Positions 48,321 to 58,221 of a stretch of 64,000 bases of DNA are shown one piece after another (position 1 is the stretch's first letter; the number at the start of each line of letters is the position of its first letter). The position numbers were made by a program, and so were the translations under genes. The stretch comes from Vanrija pseudolonga. Taxonomy: Eukaryota; Basidiomycota; Tremellomycetes; Trichosporonales; Trichosporonaceae. The stretch covers positions 1,302,001 to 1,366,000 of the forward strand of contig NC_085852.1 of NCBI RefSeq assembly GCF_020906515.1. Direction: 5' to 3'. The notes under the pieces were generated by a model. That model did not search any database, was not told the DNA's origin, and saw nothing but the letters and a program-made list of their open reading frames with translations.

Positions 48321-48701
48321 CAGGAGCCATGATCTCGGCGTGGCCCTCTCTCCGACTCCGCGTGCCGCTCCCTCAGACTTCGCGCACGGACGCTCCGCAA
48401 GGGTCATTGCGCACTGAACGCAGCGACGCCGCCGCCTCCATCCAAGCTTGGCAGTGGAGCGGCAACACGACAACGCGGCGTCAACACCCCAGCATCAGCA
48501 TCAGCATCACCGCGCCGGGCCGCCAGCGCGCACCAAGCCTGCGTCTCCCGCCACTCGCACGCAGGTAACAGCACCACCTGCACCAATCTACGCATCTATG
48601 CATATTCTACGAACCAATGGCGGGGGCCGAGGGCCTCCTACAAGGTTGTGGGAACGACGCCAGTACGCCGAACCAGCGCGCGGTGCGCGCGAGGGCGCCG
48701 C
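48321..48701. other. Convergent intergenic region
   Basis: This 381-bp gap lies between the conserved unknown gene and the convergent small-protein gene 1. A short CATCAG repeat lies at about 48493-48512. No gene is visible. Confidence 0.4.
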
Positions 48702-49055
48702 TTAGCGGCCGTCGGGGATCTCGCCCTCGAAGAGGTAACGGGGATAATCTGCCACTGATCAGCTGTGCCCAGCCCCGCCGCCAGACGCTGACGCCAACTT
48801 ACGCGTGTCGCACAGGTTGTAAAACTCGGTGGTGGCATCGGGGATGGTGTGGCCACCATCCCATGGGCAGCCGGCGAAGTCACACCATGGGGTGTCGCTG
48901 GACCACGAGCCGCCGCTCGAGTTGGTGTCCGTCGAGGACGCCGAGTTGTAGCCCGAGGACGAGGACTCGCCGTTGTTGTTGTTACGGGGCCTGGTGTGGG
49001 TGAGCGGTGCCGCGTGCTGACTGACTACTTACGCGACAAAGGTAGCCTTGGCCAT
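48702..49055 (-). CDS. Small C-x4-C-x18-C-x2-H protein, paralogue 1
   Basis: Three exons encode 85 residues. The start at 49055 gives MAKATFVA, then a spliced Asn/Ser/Gly-rich stretch (PRNNNNGESSSSGYNSASS), and the motif CDFAGC-x18-CDTH followed by HYPRYLFEGEIPDGR and stop. The second intron splits the His codon after its first base, as in the three paralogues downstream. Cys and His spacing would suit a zinc site. There is no signal peptide or membrane helix. It is the most divergent member: it lacks the Trp-Glu between the first two cysteines and the final P-x-W-x-K. I do not recognise a known family. Confidence 0.7.
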
Positions 49056-49330
49056 GTTGTCTTGTGGTTGTGGGTAAGGGTGGGGTGGTTGGAAGGAGGA
49101 GAGAGAGAGGAGTGAGAGAGTTGGTGAGGAGTCGAGAGCAGGCCACCAGAGGACTACTTATCCCCACCGCCGGGCCGTCCATCACTGGTCGCGACGGACC
49201 ACGACGAGTCCACCGACCCCAGCGGCCAAACACCCAAACACGAGGCTGCCGCACAACACACGACGCGGCGCGGCGCACGCCCTCGCCCCATCAACTCCTA
49301 GCGCTCGGACAGCGGGCGCAGGAGTGCGAG

Positions 49331-49409
49331 CGTGTGATGTGTGTGCTGCGTGTTGTGTGTCGCGGCTGTGTGTTGTGTGTCGGGGTGGGTGTGTCGTGTG
49401 TGTTCGAGG
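49331..49409. repeat. TG-rich low-complexity tract
   Basis: About 80 bp of irregular TGTGTG and GTGTTGTGTG repeats on the + strand, upstream of small-protein gene 1. Confidence 0.75.
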
Positions 49410-49623
49410 TCCGGTGGTGGTGGTCGAGTGGTGGAGTGGGGTCTAGTGGCACATGCCACTGTGGCACGGCAGGGGTGACTGATACGCAGGGGCCACTGGC
49501 TCCGTTCTCCGTGTTTGGCGTTTGCGCTTTTGTGCGTCTCATCATCCCAACAATGTGCATAAAACGCTGGACAAAGCAGCGCCTATACATGCCCGGGCGT
49601 TTGATCTACCATTAATCTACTCT

Positions 49624-49692
49624 ATTGACTCCCTGCTTATCTGACGGCTCAGTTCAGCCAGCGGACAGCTATTGAATCCCTGCTTATCTGAC
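49624..49692. repeat. Duplicated 22-mer carrying TTATCT (GATA) sites
   Basis: The 22-mer at 49624-49645 recurs at 49671-49692 with one mismatch. Both copies contain CCCTGCTTATCTGAC, whose TTATCT is the reverse complement of the GATA-factor site AGATAA. The copies start 47 bp apart. They lie between the F-box gene's stop and small-protein gene 1. Confidence 0.75.
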
Positions 49693-49790
49693 AGATCTGG
49701 TGGCCTCGCCTCCCTGGCCATGATACAGATCTGCGTTGATGTCTGCCCCACGCCCTCTATGTGACACGCCTGTCGTGTGCCCAACAGACC

Positions 49791-52353
49791 CTACCACGAC
49801 GGCGCAAGCCGCGGCGCCGCAATGGTGCTCTGCGCGATCGCCACCTCGTCGCCGCGGACCTCCTCGCCCCGCCCAAACGTCCACACAAGCAGCTCCTGCA
49901 CCTCGCTCCCAGCGACCTCGCCCACGTCCTGCAGGCGGAACAGCGCGACGCGCTGCGCGTCAAGCAGCAGCCCGTAGCCGAGGCGCTCGGCCTTCGAGTC
50001 GAGCCGCAGCTCGGGCGCGAGGCGGCGCCGCGTGGCGAGGAACGGCAGCCGCGTGACCACCGGCACGGCGAAGCCATCGAGCACTGTCGCGTCGGAACGC
50101 AGCACCGCGCTCCCGCCCTCCAGGCCGCGCTCGTCGACCGGGTCGAACCGGGGCACCTCGGCACCCGGCGCAAAGTCGTACACCTCGAGATCGAACACGC
50201 CGTTGTCGGCAGCGGTGTATGCGCTGCTGCCCTCGTGCCCGAACCCACGGAGCGCGGCGAAGCGGTACCCGTGCGCACGGGCCTCGTAGTCTGCTTCCCA
50301 GTAGTTCTGCCGTCAGCGCGCTGCGCTCAGCGTGGATAACCCACCTTGCACCCCTCGTTGTCGGCGGTCTCACGCGCGAAGAGCGCTTCGGGGAGGATAC
50401 GCGTGTTCTCCTCGCCCCAGTCCGCCCACCTGACTTCTGTCGGCGCCGTCGCCTGGCTGGCATGTGACCGCGCCAAGCTTGCCAGCTTCTCCTGACGCAT
50501 GAAGAGCGTGTAATCCTTCGGCGGACCATCAGCGCCCGTGACCTGGAACCCGAGGACGAGGACGCCAGTGTCGGCGTCGGTGTCAAAGTTGCGCGGGACA
50601 GCGTACGGCGACGGCGATGCCGCTGACGGCGGTGAAATCGGCCCATGGCCCAGGATGACCGCCTGCGTCATGCGCTGGTCGTCCGCGATGGGCGGGAGGA
50701 GGAAGCGCACGCTCGGCTCGGGGTCGCCCGGCCCGAGGATAAGCTTCAGAAAGTCCCCCGTGTCCAGGATCGGCGGCTTCGGGAGCCCTTCGGACGGCGA
50801 CTCGCTGTCCGAGTCGGCCCAGTTCTCGATCTCGATCTCCGGGTCCGAGTACACTTCCGAGGCCATGTCGGGGAACGGGTCGTCGTGGGGTGTGCCGGGG
50901 GGAGCAGTCTCAGCCGCGAATGTGCCGTTGGCGTCCGCTGTGGTTGATGGCGCACCATCGAGGGCGGCGAGCTCATCGATAACTGCATCGACGGCGGCGT
51001 CGTCGTCGCTGTCGAGACTCTCCCACTCATTGTCGCTGCCGTTGTCAACCTCATCATCGTCGTCGAGGCTACCAGAGCCACTGTCATTCTCATCGTCCGT
51101 CATACTGTCGTCGTCAGACATCTCTTCCGCGAGGGTCTCAACGATGTCCTTCGGCGGCAGCAAGTCGGCCCATTCATCTCTCGGCGGGATGGTATACACC
51201 TCGAGCGCAAGACGCGGATCGTGAGGTACATGCGCAGGCCTCGGGACGGCCCTCAGTGGCGCGACAGCTATCAGGTCGTCGGCGAGGAAGGTGAACGACG
51301 GCGAGTCGTGCGTCTCGGGCAGGGAGATGGTCTGCCGTCCGTCAGTCGTTACCTCACAGAACACACTCACGAGCGCCACCTGCCCCGTCGTCCAGTCAAA
51401 CACGACGATGAACGTGCCTCTGAGCACCCCGCGCTCCGTATCGCTATACTTGAACACAAGGGTCGCGACGAGATTCCCGCGAACAGCGACACAGTAGCTC
51501 CCGCCCTTCCAGGTATCGCGCGCGGGGCCCATCACGGACGTGGTGTACGTTTCCCTGGCGTCGACCTTGAGCATGATCACGGGGTGCTGCGCGCGCGGGT
51601 GCCCCTGTCCCGTCGACAGCGAGAGGATGTGGAAGCGGGTCGTGCACGTCGAGTCCGAGTGCCACAGGTCCTCGGTGAGGAGGAGCAGGTCGGCCTGCGC
51701 GTCGATGCCGGCGATGCACGTCCACGAGCGGTACAGCAGGCGCCGGGTGAACGGGAAGTCGTCTTCGTCGCCGAAGTCGTTCGCGAGCCGCTGGTCGACA
51801 CGCCCAAAGTCCACGCTGATCCAGTTCCGGTGGAACCCCTCGAGGCTGTCGGCCTCCTCCTCCGCCTCGCTCATGTTGTCGCTCACGCCCGCGTGCCGGT
51901 GGATCACGACTAGCCCCGACGAGAAGTCGTGCTCCTCGGCGCGGTTGCCCGGCATGTCGAACCGCTGGAACTTGTGCGGCGTGAGCGTGCGCCAGGCGGT
52001 TTCCTGGGCGCGGAGCGCGGCGACCTTGGAGCCGAGTGTCTGGCGCTCCGGCGGTGGGGGCGTGGAGGCTGGACCGGCGGGATCCGCATCCGCAAGAACA
52101 TCGCTCTCGGCCGCTGCTGCCGGTTGCAGAGCCACCGGCTCAACATTCACGTACCCCCCGCCCGTGACGGCGGCCTTGTACCACTGCACGGCCGAGCACG
52201 ATCTGTACGCGCCGCCGAACTGTCGGCATGTCTGTTGGGTGTGAGCGCGAGGAGGGCCAAAGGACTTACCTCGGACAAGCGCGCGGCGTCGCGTACCGAA
52301 GAGTGCGAGAACACGGCGTGCAGGAGCTCGTCGGGGAGTTGTAGTATGCTCAT
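49791..52353 (-). CDS. Large F-box protein
   Basis: Three exons (two introns of 38 nt each) encode 828 residues. The F-box is at the very start, split by the first intron: MSILQLPDELLHAVFSHSSV, then RDAARLSETCRQFGGAYRSC. The rest is a long region with beta-strand-like repeats (FHILSLSTGQ, YCVAVRGNLVATLVF, TFIVVFDWTTGQVALVSVF, FTFLADDLIAVAPL), which suggests a propeller-like substrate-binding part. An acidic, disordered insertion near residues 400-480 (DDDSMTDDENDSGSGSLDDD) interrupts it. It probably recruits a substrate to an SCF ubiquitin ligase; the target is unknown. It lies between members of the small-protein family. Confidence 0.85.
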
Positions 52354-53203
52354 GGCGTGTGTGATGAGGAGATGAAAGTGAAGTTGTTGGTTGTCGATGG
52401 CGCCAAGAACTTCGTCGCCGTTGCCGATCCCGCGCGTCGCGTCGCGTCCCGCGTCGGTTCAGGACCAAATAACATTACCGCCTTGTCGTTTCGGGCTGGG
52501 CCGAATGTGGCACCTGGCAATCACCAGCGGCATCCGATGAGGTGGGTCACTGGAGATTCATAGCACAGCGCCTGTCTCACAGCGCTCTCGGTAGAGGGAA
52601 TATTGGGGGGTGGGCAACATAAGAGTGGCACTGGGCTACACGAAATGTACGACATGTTTATCGCATTCCAGTCATGCCGAGCCGCGCGGCACGGCGCGGC
52701 GCGGCGTCGGTCGCCGCTGTGCAATGATGACCGCGTTTGACCGAGCCGAGATGCCACACCTCCTCGCCCGACATCGGCACCGGCCACCACCTACACCCCA
52801 GATACACTACCGCACTGGCCGCTGCAGCACTGACGCTACTCACCCCCCGCCTCCCCACAGGTACGTCGTCGCGCACGGGCGGGCGGGCGCGCCGGTCGGT
52901 CAGTGGGTCGGCTGACATGCCGCTTGGCTGCAGCCTCTCGCCCCTCTCCCTGCTGCCTCTGCTGCCGCCAACCACCGCCGCACCCGCCGGTCACGCGAGC
53001 CGCACGCACGCTCCTGCGGCTCTGGCTCGCTGATTCTGTAGGCGAGGCGAGGTGTACGGCGCAGGCGAAACACTCGCCCAGATTTGCCGCCAACCCCGAC
53101 GACCCCTCGCCTCCCTCCATGCGTCGTCACACGATGACGAGGTATATAGCGAGTTGTGCGGGGAGGCTCGTCGCCGCCTCGCCCCATCCCATCCGTCAAC
53201 AAC
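52354..53203 (+). promoter_or_regulatory. Divergent intergenic region, F-box gene / small-protein gene 4
   Basis: This 850-bp gap lies between divergent starts. It contains a TATATA element near the right end and short GGCGC/CGGCG runs; no gene is visible. Confidence 0.45.
53143..53148 (+). promoter_or_regulatory. TATA box of small-protein gene at 53204
   Basis: TATATA lies 61 bp before the start codon at 53204. Confidence 0.55.
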
Positions 53204-53569
53204 ATGTCCACCCACACCCACGTTTCCGCAACCTCGCACTCGCACCGGCCGTACGCTCTCCCTTGCTGCCACTGCTCATGCCAGATCCCTCGCGCGCCTC
53301 TTCTCGCGCCCACTCGCAACATGTATCTGGGAGAACTGCGCGAGCAGCGCGTCGATCAACGCCAACACGTGTCTTTTCTGCGACCTGCGTGAGTAGATTG
53401 TTGTGTGTCGCCAGTCGACGTGCCGTGGCGTGCGTGGCGTCGGGCGAGACGACTCACACCGAACGGGGACGACAAACGGACAGGAGGGGGCGAGACAGCC
53501 CGCTGATCACTCAGACTACGCCTTGTACTTTTACCACGGGACACGGCCATCCTGGGTCAAGTCATAGCC
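53204..53569 (+). CDS. Small C-x4-C-x13-C-x2-H protein, paralogue 2
   Basis: Three exons encode 67 residues. Introns are 53251-53284 (34 nt, donor GTACGC) and 53389-53514; with both removed the frame is continuous from MSTHTHVSATSHSHRPSLAR through TCIWENC, 13 residues, CDLH and the tail HYALYFYHGTRPSWVKS. The second intron splits the His codon after its first base. No signal peptide or membrane helix is visible. Reading through the first intron would change frame and lose the cysteine motif, which supports the spliced model. A TATA box lies 61 bp upstream. The function is unknown; a small zinc-binding fold is a reasonable guess. Confidence 0.75.
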
Positions 53570-54314
53570 TGGTGCGCGCGGCGCCGGACGCCAGGCAGAG
53601 AGGCTGAAAGGCCCTCGTTTGCTCGCTCGCTCCCTACCCCTCGCACGGCCCACCACCGTCGCTCAGCCCACACCCCCGCACCCCTCGTCCTCATCCTCGC
53701 TCGTCGCCCGCCATCCATCCATCCCCTGTACTGTACTCGTTTGACCTATTGTACCACCCACCCTGCCACCATGCACACACTTATCGGAGAACGGCCAGCT
53801 AGCGAGCAGTTTCGGGGTCCCCTTGCTCATCCCCGTGGCGGTGTGCGTGTTGTCCATGCCTGTCACGCGAGAACAATAGCCCGCTCGTCGGGCCATGTCA
53901 GCCGTGAAACTTGAAACACCGCTCGGACCGGCACGAGTCTGCTGACACGAGGCGAGGCAACATGACGAATGCAGGCACACGGAGGGGCCGACAAAGGCGC
54001 GCTGTGACCAGAGTCCGAGTCCAAGGAGGTGCGCGAGGTGCAAGGGCGACGGGCGACGGGCGACACGCACACGAGGCTGCTTTGGCCGCCGGGCCCGTGA
54101 GTGACGGCCGGTGCGGCGTCGCTCCAGCCATCCAGAGTGTGTGTGTGTGTTGTGTGCGTGATGACCTCCTGCGGCCACGAGGCAATGACCAAACACACAA
54201 ACACACACCCACACATCATTCATTGTCCGTGCCATCCATCAGGCCATCAAGCCGACGCGCCCACCGCGCCCACACACGCCGTCGACATGAATCCCGCACG
54301 CACCCCTTCGCACT

Positions 54315-54366
54315 GACACACACACATCACACACACACCCGCACACGCACACACACCATCACACAC
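54315..54366. repeat. CA-rich microsatellite
   Basis: About 50 bp of interrupted (CA)n on the + strand; a shorter TG run lies at 54137-54158. Confidence 0.8.
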
Positions 54367-54498
54367 TGGCGCCACGGCGTCACTCGCCATGTGCCACACT
54401 CCACCCATCACCCTCTGGATGAAACCGGCCATCAAACTGCTGCTTTCTTTGTTGCGTGCAGCGGGTTGACTGACGGCGCGAGACTGCTACTGAGAATG

Positions 54499-54504
54499 TA
54501 TAAG
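54499..54504 (+). promoter_or_regulatory. TATA box of small-protein gene at 54620
   Basis: TATAAG lies 121 bp before the start codon at 54620, followed by a C/A-rich leader. Confidence 0.55.
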
Positions 54505-54577
54505 TTGGGATCATTCGGGATGTCTGCTCGTCATTCACACCAACAACTCTCAACCACTTCTCAACCAAGTCTCACCT

Positions 54578-54608
54578 CAACCCAAACCCAACCCAACCCA
54601 ACCCAAAC
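54578..54608. repeat. CCCAA short tandem repeat in a 5' leader
   Basis: Five to six tandem AACCC/CCCAA units lie just before the start codon at 54620, probably transcribed as part of the 5' UTR. It is too short and interior to be a telomere. Confidence 0.7.
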
Positions 54609-54619
54609 CACCAGCCAAC

Positions 54620-55095
54620 ATGTGCCAGCGCAAGTAAGTCACGCCTCCACCACCACACTACATGCTTCTTCTGCGCCAAGCTACATAGCCTCCCGGCTGC
54701 ACTCGCTTCTCCCGCCCACATGCACACACACTAACACCGCCCAGCACTTCCGCTCCCGTTAACCGTAACGACACCGAGGAGGAGGAGCTCCCGCAGTTCG
54801 ATTTTACCACCTCGTACGAGGGTATCTGCTGCTGGGAGATGTGTATGGTCCCGATTCAGGACCTCCCCCGTACCGACAAGCTCTGTGGTTCCCGTGAGTG
54901 TCGTGTCTGCTTTGCTCTGCATTGGGCCAGTGTGTCTGTCTGCTTTGGGCCGCTGTGTGGCCTTTGGACGGCCGTGTTCACGCAACCCCCTTCAACTTCA
55001 AACTTTCACCCCGCACTGCGCCATGCTGACAACCACCACCACCAGATTATATGGACTACTATTTCTACAACAAGATCCCCGGCTGGACCAAGTAA
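54620..55095 (+). CDS. Small C-x4-C-x13-C-x2-H protein, paralogue 3
   Basis: Three exons encode 70 residues. Introns are 54634-54744 and 54894-55045. The protein starts MCQRNTSAPVNRNDTEEEEL, has an acidic stretch, then the motif CCWEMC-x13-CGSH and the tail HYMDYYFYNKIPGWTK. The second intron splits the His codon after its first base, exactly as in the relatives. The first exon encodes only four and two-thirds codons. No targeting signal is visible. TATA promoter and long leader suggest regulated expression. The function is not recognised. Confidence 0.75.
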
Positions 55096-56486
55096 ACGCC
55101 CCGGCGTTCGCTCGGCGCCGCCGCCACAAAGGACCCGTTCACTCGGGGACTTTGCCTCAAGTCCTTTCCGTTCCGTCCGTTAGTTTCGTCACGCAGCATG
55201 CTGGCGGCCTCCCAGCCGTTTCAGCCCTCTCCACTCAATCCCATTGTTTAGATAAATAGATGTCATTGTGTCACAGTTTCGAGCGTGCGGCAAGGAGTGG
55301 CGTGGGACGGCGCGGCCAGGGGGGTGGCGTTGGTGTGTGTGTCGCGGACGTGGGCGTGCTTCTGCGCCTCGCCGCCGCCGCCACATTAAAGATCTCCGTT
55401 GCGTGCGCCGTCTTCGAGCGCGGACTAGGTGCGGGGCGGGTGAGCAAGAGTTTGCTGAGGGGTAGTGGCAGTTTCAAGGACGTGCATCGGCTGAATTCTC
55501 GTGCATTCAGCAGTGCTGCTCGGCGTCGTGGCTCCGCCGATGGGGCACTGCCTTTGTCGCGCCCCCACAACAAGCTCTGACTCGTCGGACTTGCGCAGCA
55601 GTGCACGCAGTACGTCCGCAATACTCGGTGCGTGTTATATAAGCGTGCGTACGGTGGAGACCATGGCCGCTCGGCGCACGCTCACAACCCATCTTTGCAG
55701 CTCACTCGTCATCGGCCGCCACCACCCACTCCGACACCCACCCCGAAAGAACAGGACCCCGTCGTGCCGTCGCACTATCCTCCTTCCGCGGAACGGCGAT
55801 CAGCAGGCACGCATCCACGTAAGTAGTAATCTAAGCGAGGTGTGGGCACATGTGCATCGTCCAGATCAGTAGCGGCGGTAGTCTTGTCGGCGCCGAGTCT
55901 CACGACGGCGTGGGTGTAAGGCGGCGGGGCGGCACCCACACACCCGTGTCCGAGGCATGTCGGGATCCCCGGATCGTCGCTTGCATACGCTCTAATGTGA
56001 TGCATAGTTCGTATTACGAATAATGCGCTGTTCCCGAGCGACCGCGACGGGTTATCGCAGGCCAGGCGACAGCGCACCAAAGACGCAAGTGGAGCATGGA
56101 GCGAGGCCAAGTCTGACCCCGCTCGCTCGCTGCCAGTCGACATTCCGCGATCTGCAGGAACGTAGATCGTCGTCACATGCTCCCAGCAACGACATGCCGC
56201 TCGGCGTGTCTATATCGGGACGGCGGTCGGATTGGTATTTACGTGCGTGTAATGCTTCTGCGGTGCGGCGTGCTGCACGGCGTGGGTGCTGCGGTGTCGT
56301 GCGGTGCCGGCGCGGCGCGGCGGATCTGGGCTGGGCGTCGGCGGGGTGTGGGATACCTCTTCTCGAGGCGGAGTCAGAGCATTGTTGCTGGGCGAGCATC
56401 CCCCAGCGTGATGTATATAAAAGGGGGCCTCTAGTGGACAACGAGGAGCAGCATCAACCCCCTCCCCAACACATCACACAAGCACC
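55096..56486 (+). promoter_or_regulatory. Upstream region of the SDR gene, with an orphan TATA box
   Basis: This 1.39-kb gap ends in the SDR promoter. A TATATAAG element at 55636-55643 faces right with no obvious gene behind it; 176 bp later there is a strong splice donor (GTAAGTAG at 55819). No frame here shows the small-protein motif. Confidence 0.4.
56414..56423 (+). promoter_or_regulatory. TATA box of the SDR gene
   Basis: TATATAAAAG lies 73 bp before the start codon at 56487; the close match to the TATA consensus suggests a strong, regulated promoter. Confidence 0.7.
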
Positions 56487-57365
56487 ATGGCCCCCCGCCT
56501 CGAGAACAAGATCGCCATCGTGAGTTCACCTCGCGGCGACTGACTGACCCCAGGTCACCGGCGCCGCAGGCGGCATCGGCTCCGCCATCGTGTCGCACTT
56601 CCTCTCCGAGGGCGCGCGCGTCGTGGGCGTCGACCTCGTCGAGCCGGCGCACAAGGCCGACGGTGTCGTGTTCGTCACTGGCTCCGTGGCGTACGTGCTT
56701 CTTGCCTCTCGTACCTCCGCTCACGCCCCTAGCTCCCCTGACACTTGGGACAAGGCCCTCGCTGCCGCCACCAAGGCCCACGGCACGCCCACCATCCTCG
56801 TCAACGCGGCTGGTATCCTCGTGCAGCAGCCGTTCGCGGACACGACCCTCGCCAACCTCGACAAGGTGCTCGACGTCAACGTCCGCGGCCCGCTTGTCGG
56901 GATGCAGAAGCTCGTCGCGGGGCTGAACGGTGCGCCGGGCGCCATTGTCAACATCTCGAGCGTGAGTGCGACCCAGCAGCAAAGCTCACCACGCCCAGGT
57001 GACCGCCGAGCGCGTCTTCCCCACCTGCGCAGCGTACGGCGTGTCCAAGGCCGCGCTGTCGACGCTCACGCGCTACGCGGCGGCAGAGTACGGCGCGCTC
57101 GGCGTGCGCGCCAACGCCATCGCGCCCGGCGCGGTCGACACGCGTGAGTCGAGGTCCCGTTGGTGCAATGCTCACGCCCACAGCCATGAGCGCCGAGGGC
57201 CTCCGTGTCCCCCAGAACGAGATGGGCCTCAAGATGCACACGCCGCTCGGGCGCTGGGCGGAGCCCGAGGAGATCGCGCCGCTTGTGGCCTTCCTCGCGA
57301 GCGACGAGGCGAGCTTCGTCACGGGGCAGGTGTATGGCATTGACGGCGGCTATTCGATTCTCTAG
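56487..57365 (+). CDS. Short-chain dehydrogenase/reductase (SDR)
   Basis: Five exons encode about 245 residues. The start gives [20 protein letters not shown], with the glycine-rich cofactor loop TGAAGGIG split from the start by a 33-nt intron. NAAG appears in [13 protein letters not shown]. The catalytic Ser is in VNISSV, and the Tyr/Lys pair is in [26 protein letters not shown] and the C-terminal [16 protein letters not shown] are classical. Asp after strand 2 ([12 protein letters not shown]) points to NAD rather than NADP. The substrate is unknown. It sits between two members of the small-protein family and shares their TATA-type promoter. Confidence 0.9.
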
Positions 57366-57946
57366 GCGGTGTGGGGGTGGGGGTGGGACTGATTGTATGT
57401 ACCGTACTTCTACGTATGCAGTGTGTGGCGCGAGAGCCGTTGGAGGCGCGTCTCGCCTCCTGCGGTAGGCACTGCAGTGCACATGACGGTGCGTTCCACG
57501 ACTACAACTTCCTCATGCAGTCCTCGCCGCTTCTCTGGAATGTGGCACTACCCACCAGCGTCAGCGGCGCCGCAGCGCACAACGCACAATGCGTCGTCGT
57601 CGCGCACGCACCCCGCACAGACCGCCACTCGCCACTCGCCACTCGGCGCGTCGTCGGCAGTCGGCCACGCCCGCCCGACCGGCCCGAACCACCACACAGA
57701 AGAAGCACTCCGCCCGTGCCACTCAGCACACAAGTGTGCACATGTGCGCGCGTGGGTGGGCGTGGGCGTGCTTGGCAGACTGCGGAGGGCGGGGGGACGC
57801 GAGAGGGGCCCTCGGGCGCAGAGAGTACAAGAGGGCGCGCGGCGTTGCGCGTGCTGCTCTCGTGTCTGTCCCCAGTGACTGACTACTGCTCCTTGTCGAT
57901 TGTCTCTTGACTTTGCAACCAATCGCCACCGACAACAACGACCGCC
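57366..57946 (+). promoter_or_regulatory. Intergenic region upstream of small-protein gene at 57947
   Basis: This 581-bp gap contains the SDR 3' flank and the promoter of the next small gene. CACTCGCCACTCG-type direct repeats lie near 57628-57645. No TATA box is evident, unlike the two related genes to the left. Confidence 0.4.
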
Positions 57947-58221
57947 ATGGCCCGCTGGCACTTCATGCAAGTGTCCCCCTCGGTCGCCTGCTCACCCCCC
58001 AGCGCCCCGCTAAACACCTGGCAGCTGCCCCCGTGGAAGGCGTGTATCTGGGAGGACTGCCCGCGCGAGGCGCTAATGCTCGTCTCGAGCGAGCTCTTCT
58101 GTGGCCCGCGTGCGTGTCGTGCGTCTCCCACGCCAGGCTAACATGCCCAGACAACGATGCCTACTTCCGCCGCTGGGAGCGTCCGCGCTGGCTCAAGCCG
58201 AGCCAGGACCCGCCGGCGTAG
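57947..58221 (+). CDS. Small C-x4-C-x13-C-x2-H protein, paralogue 4
   Basis: Two exons with intron 58110-58150 (41 nt) encode 77 residues. The protein reads MARWHFMQVSPSVACSPPSA, then a Trp/Pro stretch, the motif CIWEDC-x13-CGPH and the tail HNDAYFRRWERPRWLKPSQD. The intron splits the His codon after its first base, as in the other three. Trp-Glu between the first two cysteines and the P-x-W-x-K end are shared with paralogues 2 and 3. No signal peptide or membrane helix is visible. The function is unknown. Confidence 0.75.

Larger units (their letters stand above)
49056..49790 (-). promoter_or_regulatory. Upstream region of small-protein gene 1
   Basis: This 735-bp tandem gap contains a G/T-rich low-complexity tract (49331-49409) and a duplicated 22-mer with GATA sites near the F-box end. 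No gene is visible. Confidence 0.5.
53570..54619 (+). promoter_or_regulatory. Upstream region of small-protein gene at 54620
   Basis: This 1.05-kb gap carries CA-rich microsatellites, a TATA element at 54499 and a CCCAA-repeat leader. I find no further gene or fifth paralogue. Confidence 0.5.

Noticed and set aside
54578-54608. CCCAA repeats as possible telomeric sequence
   Set aside because: Only five to six units, internal, and directly before a start codon; better explained as a simple-repeat 5' leader.
55775-56176. Minus-strand frame ending DYYLRGCVPADRR, superficially like the tail of the small-protein family
   Set aside because: No upstream C-x4-C or C-x2-H motif exists in any frame that could splice to it.
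57962-58012. Possible extra intron in the first exon of the small gene at 57947
   Set aside because: A GT...AG pair (about 32 nt) exists but removing it shifts the frame and destroys the C-I-W-E-D-C motif.
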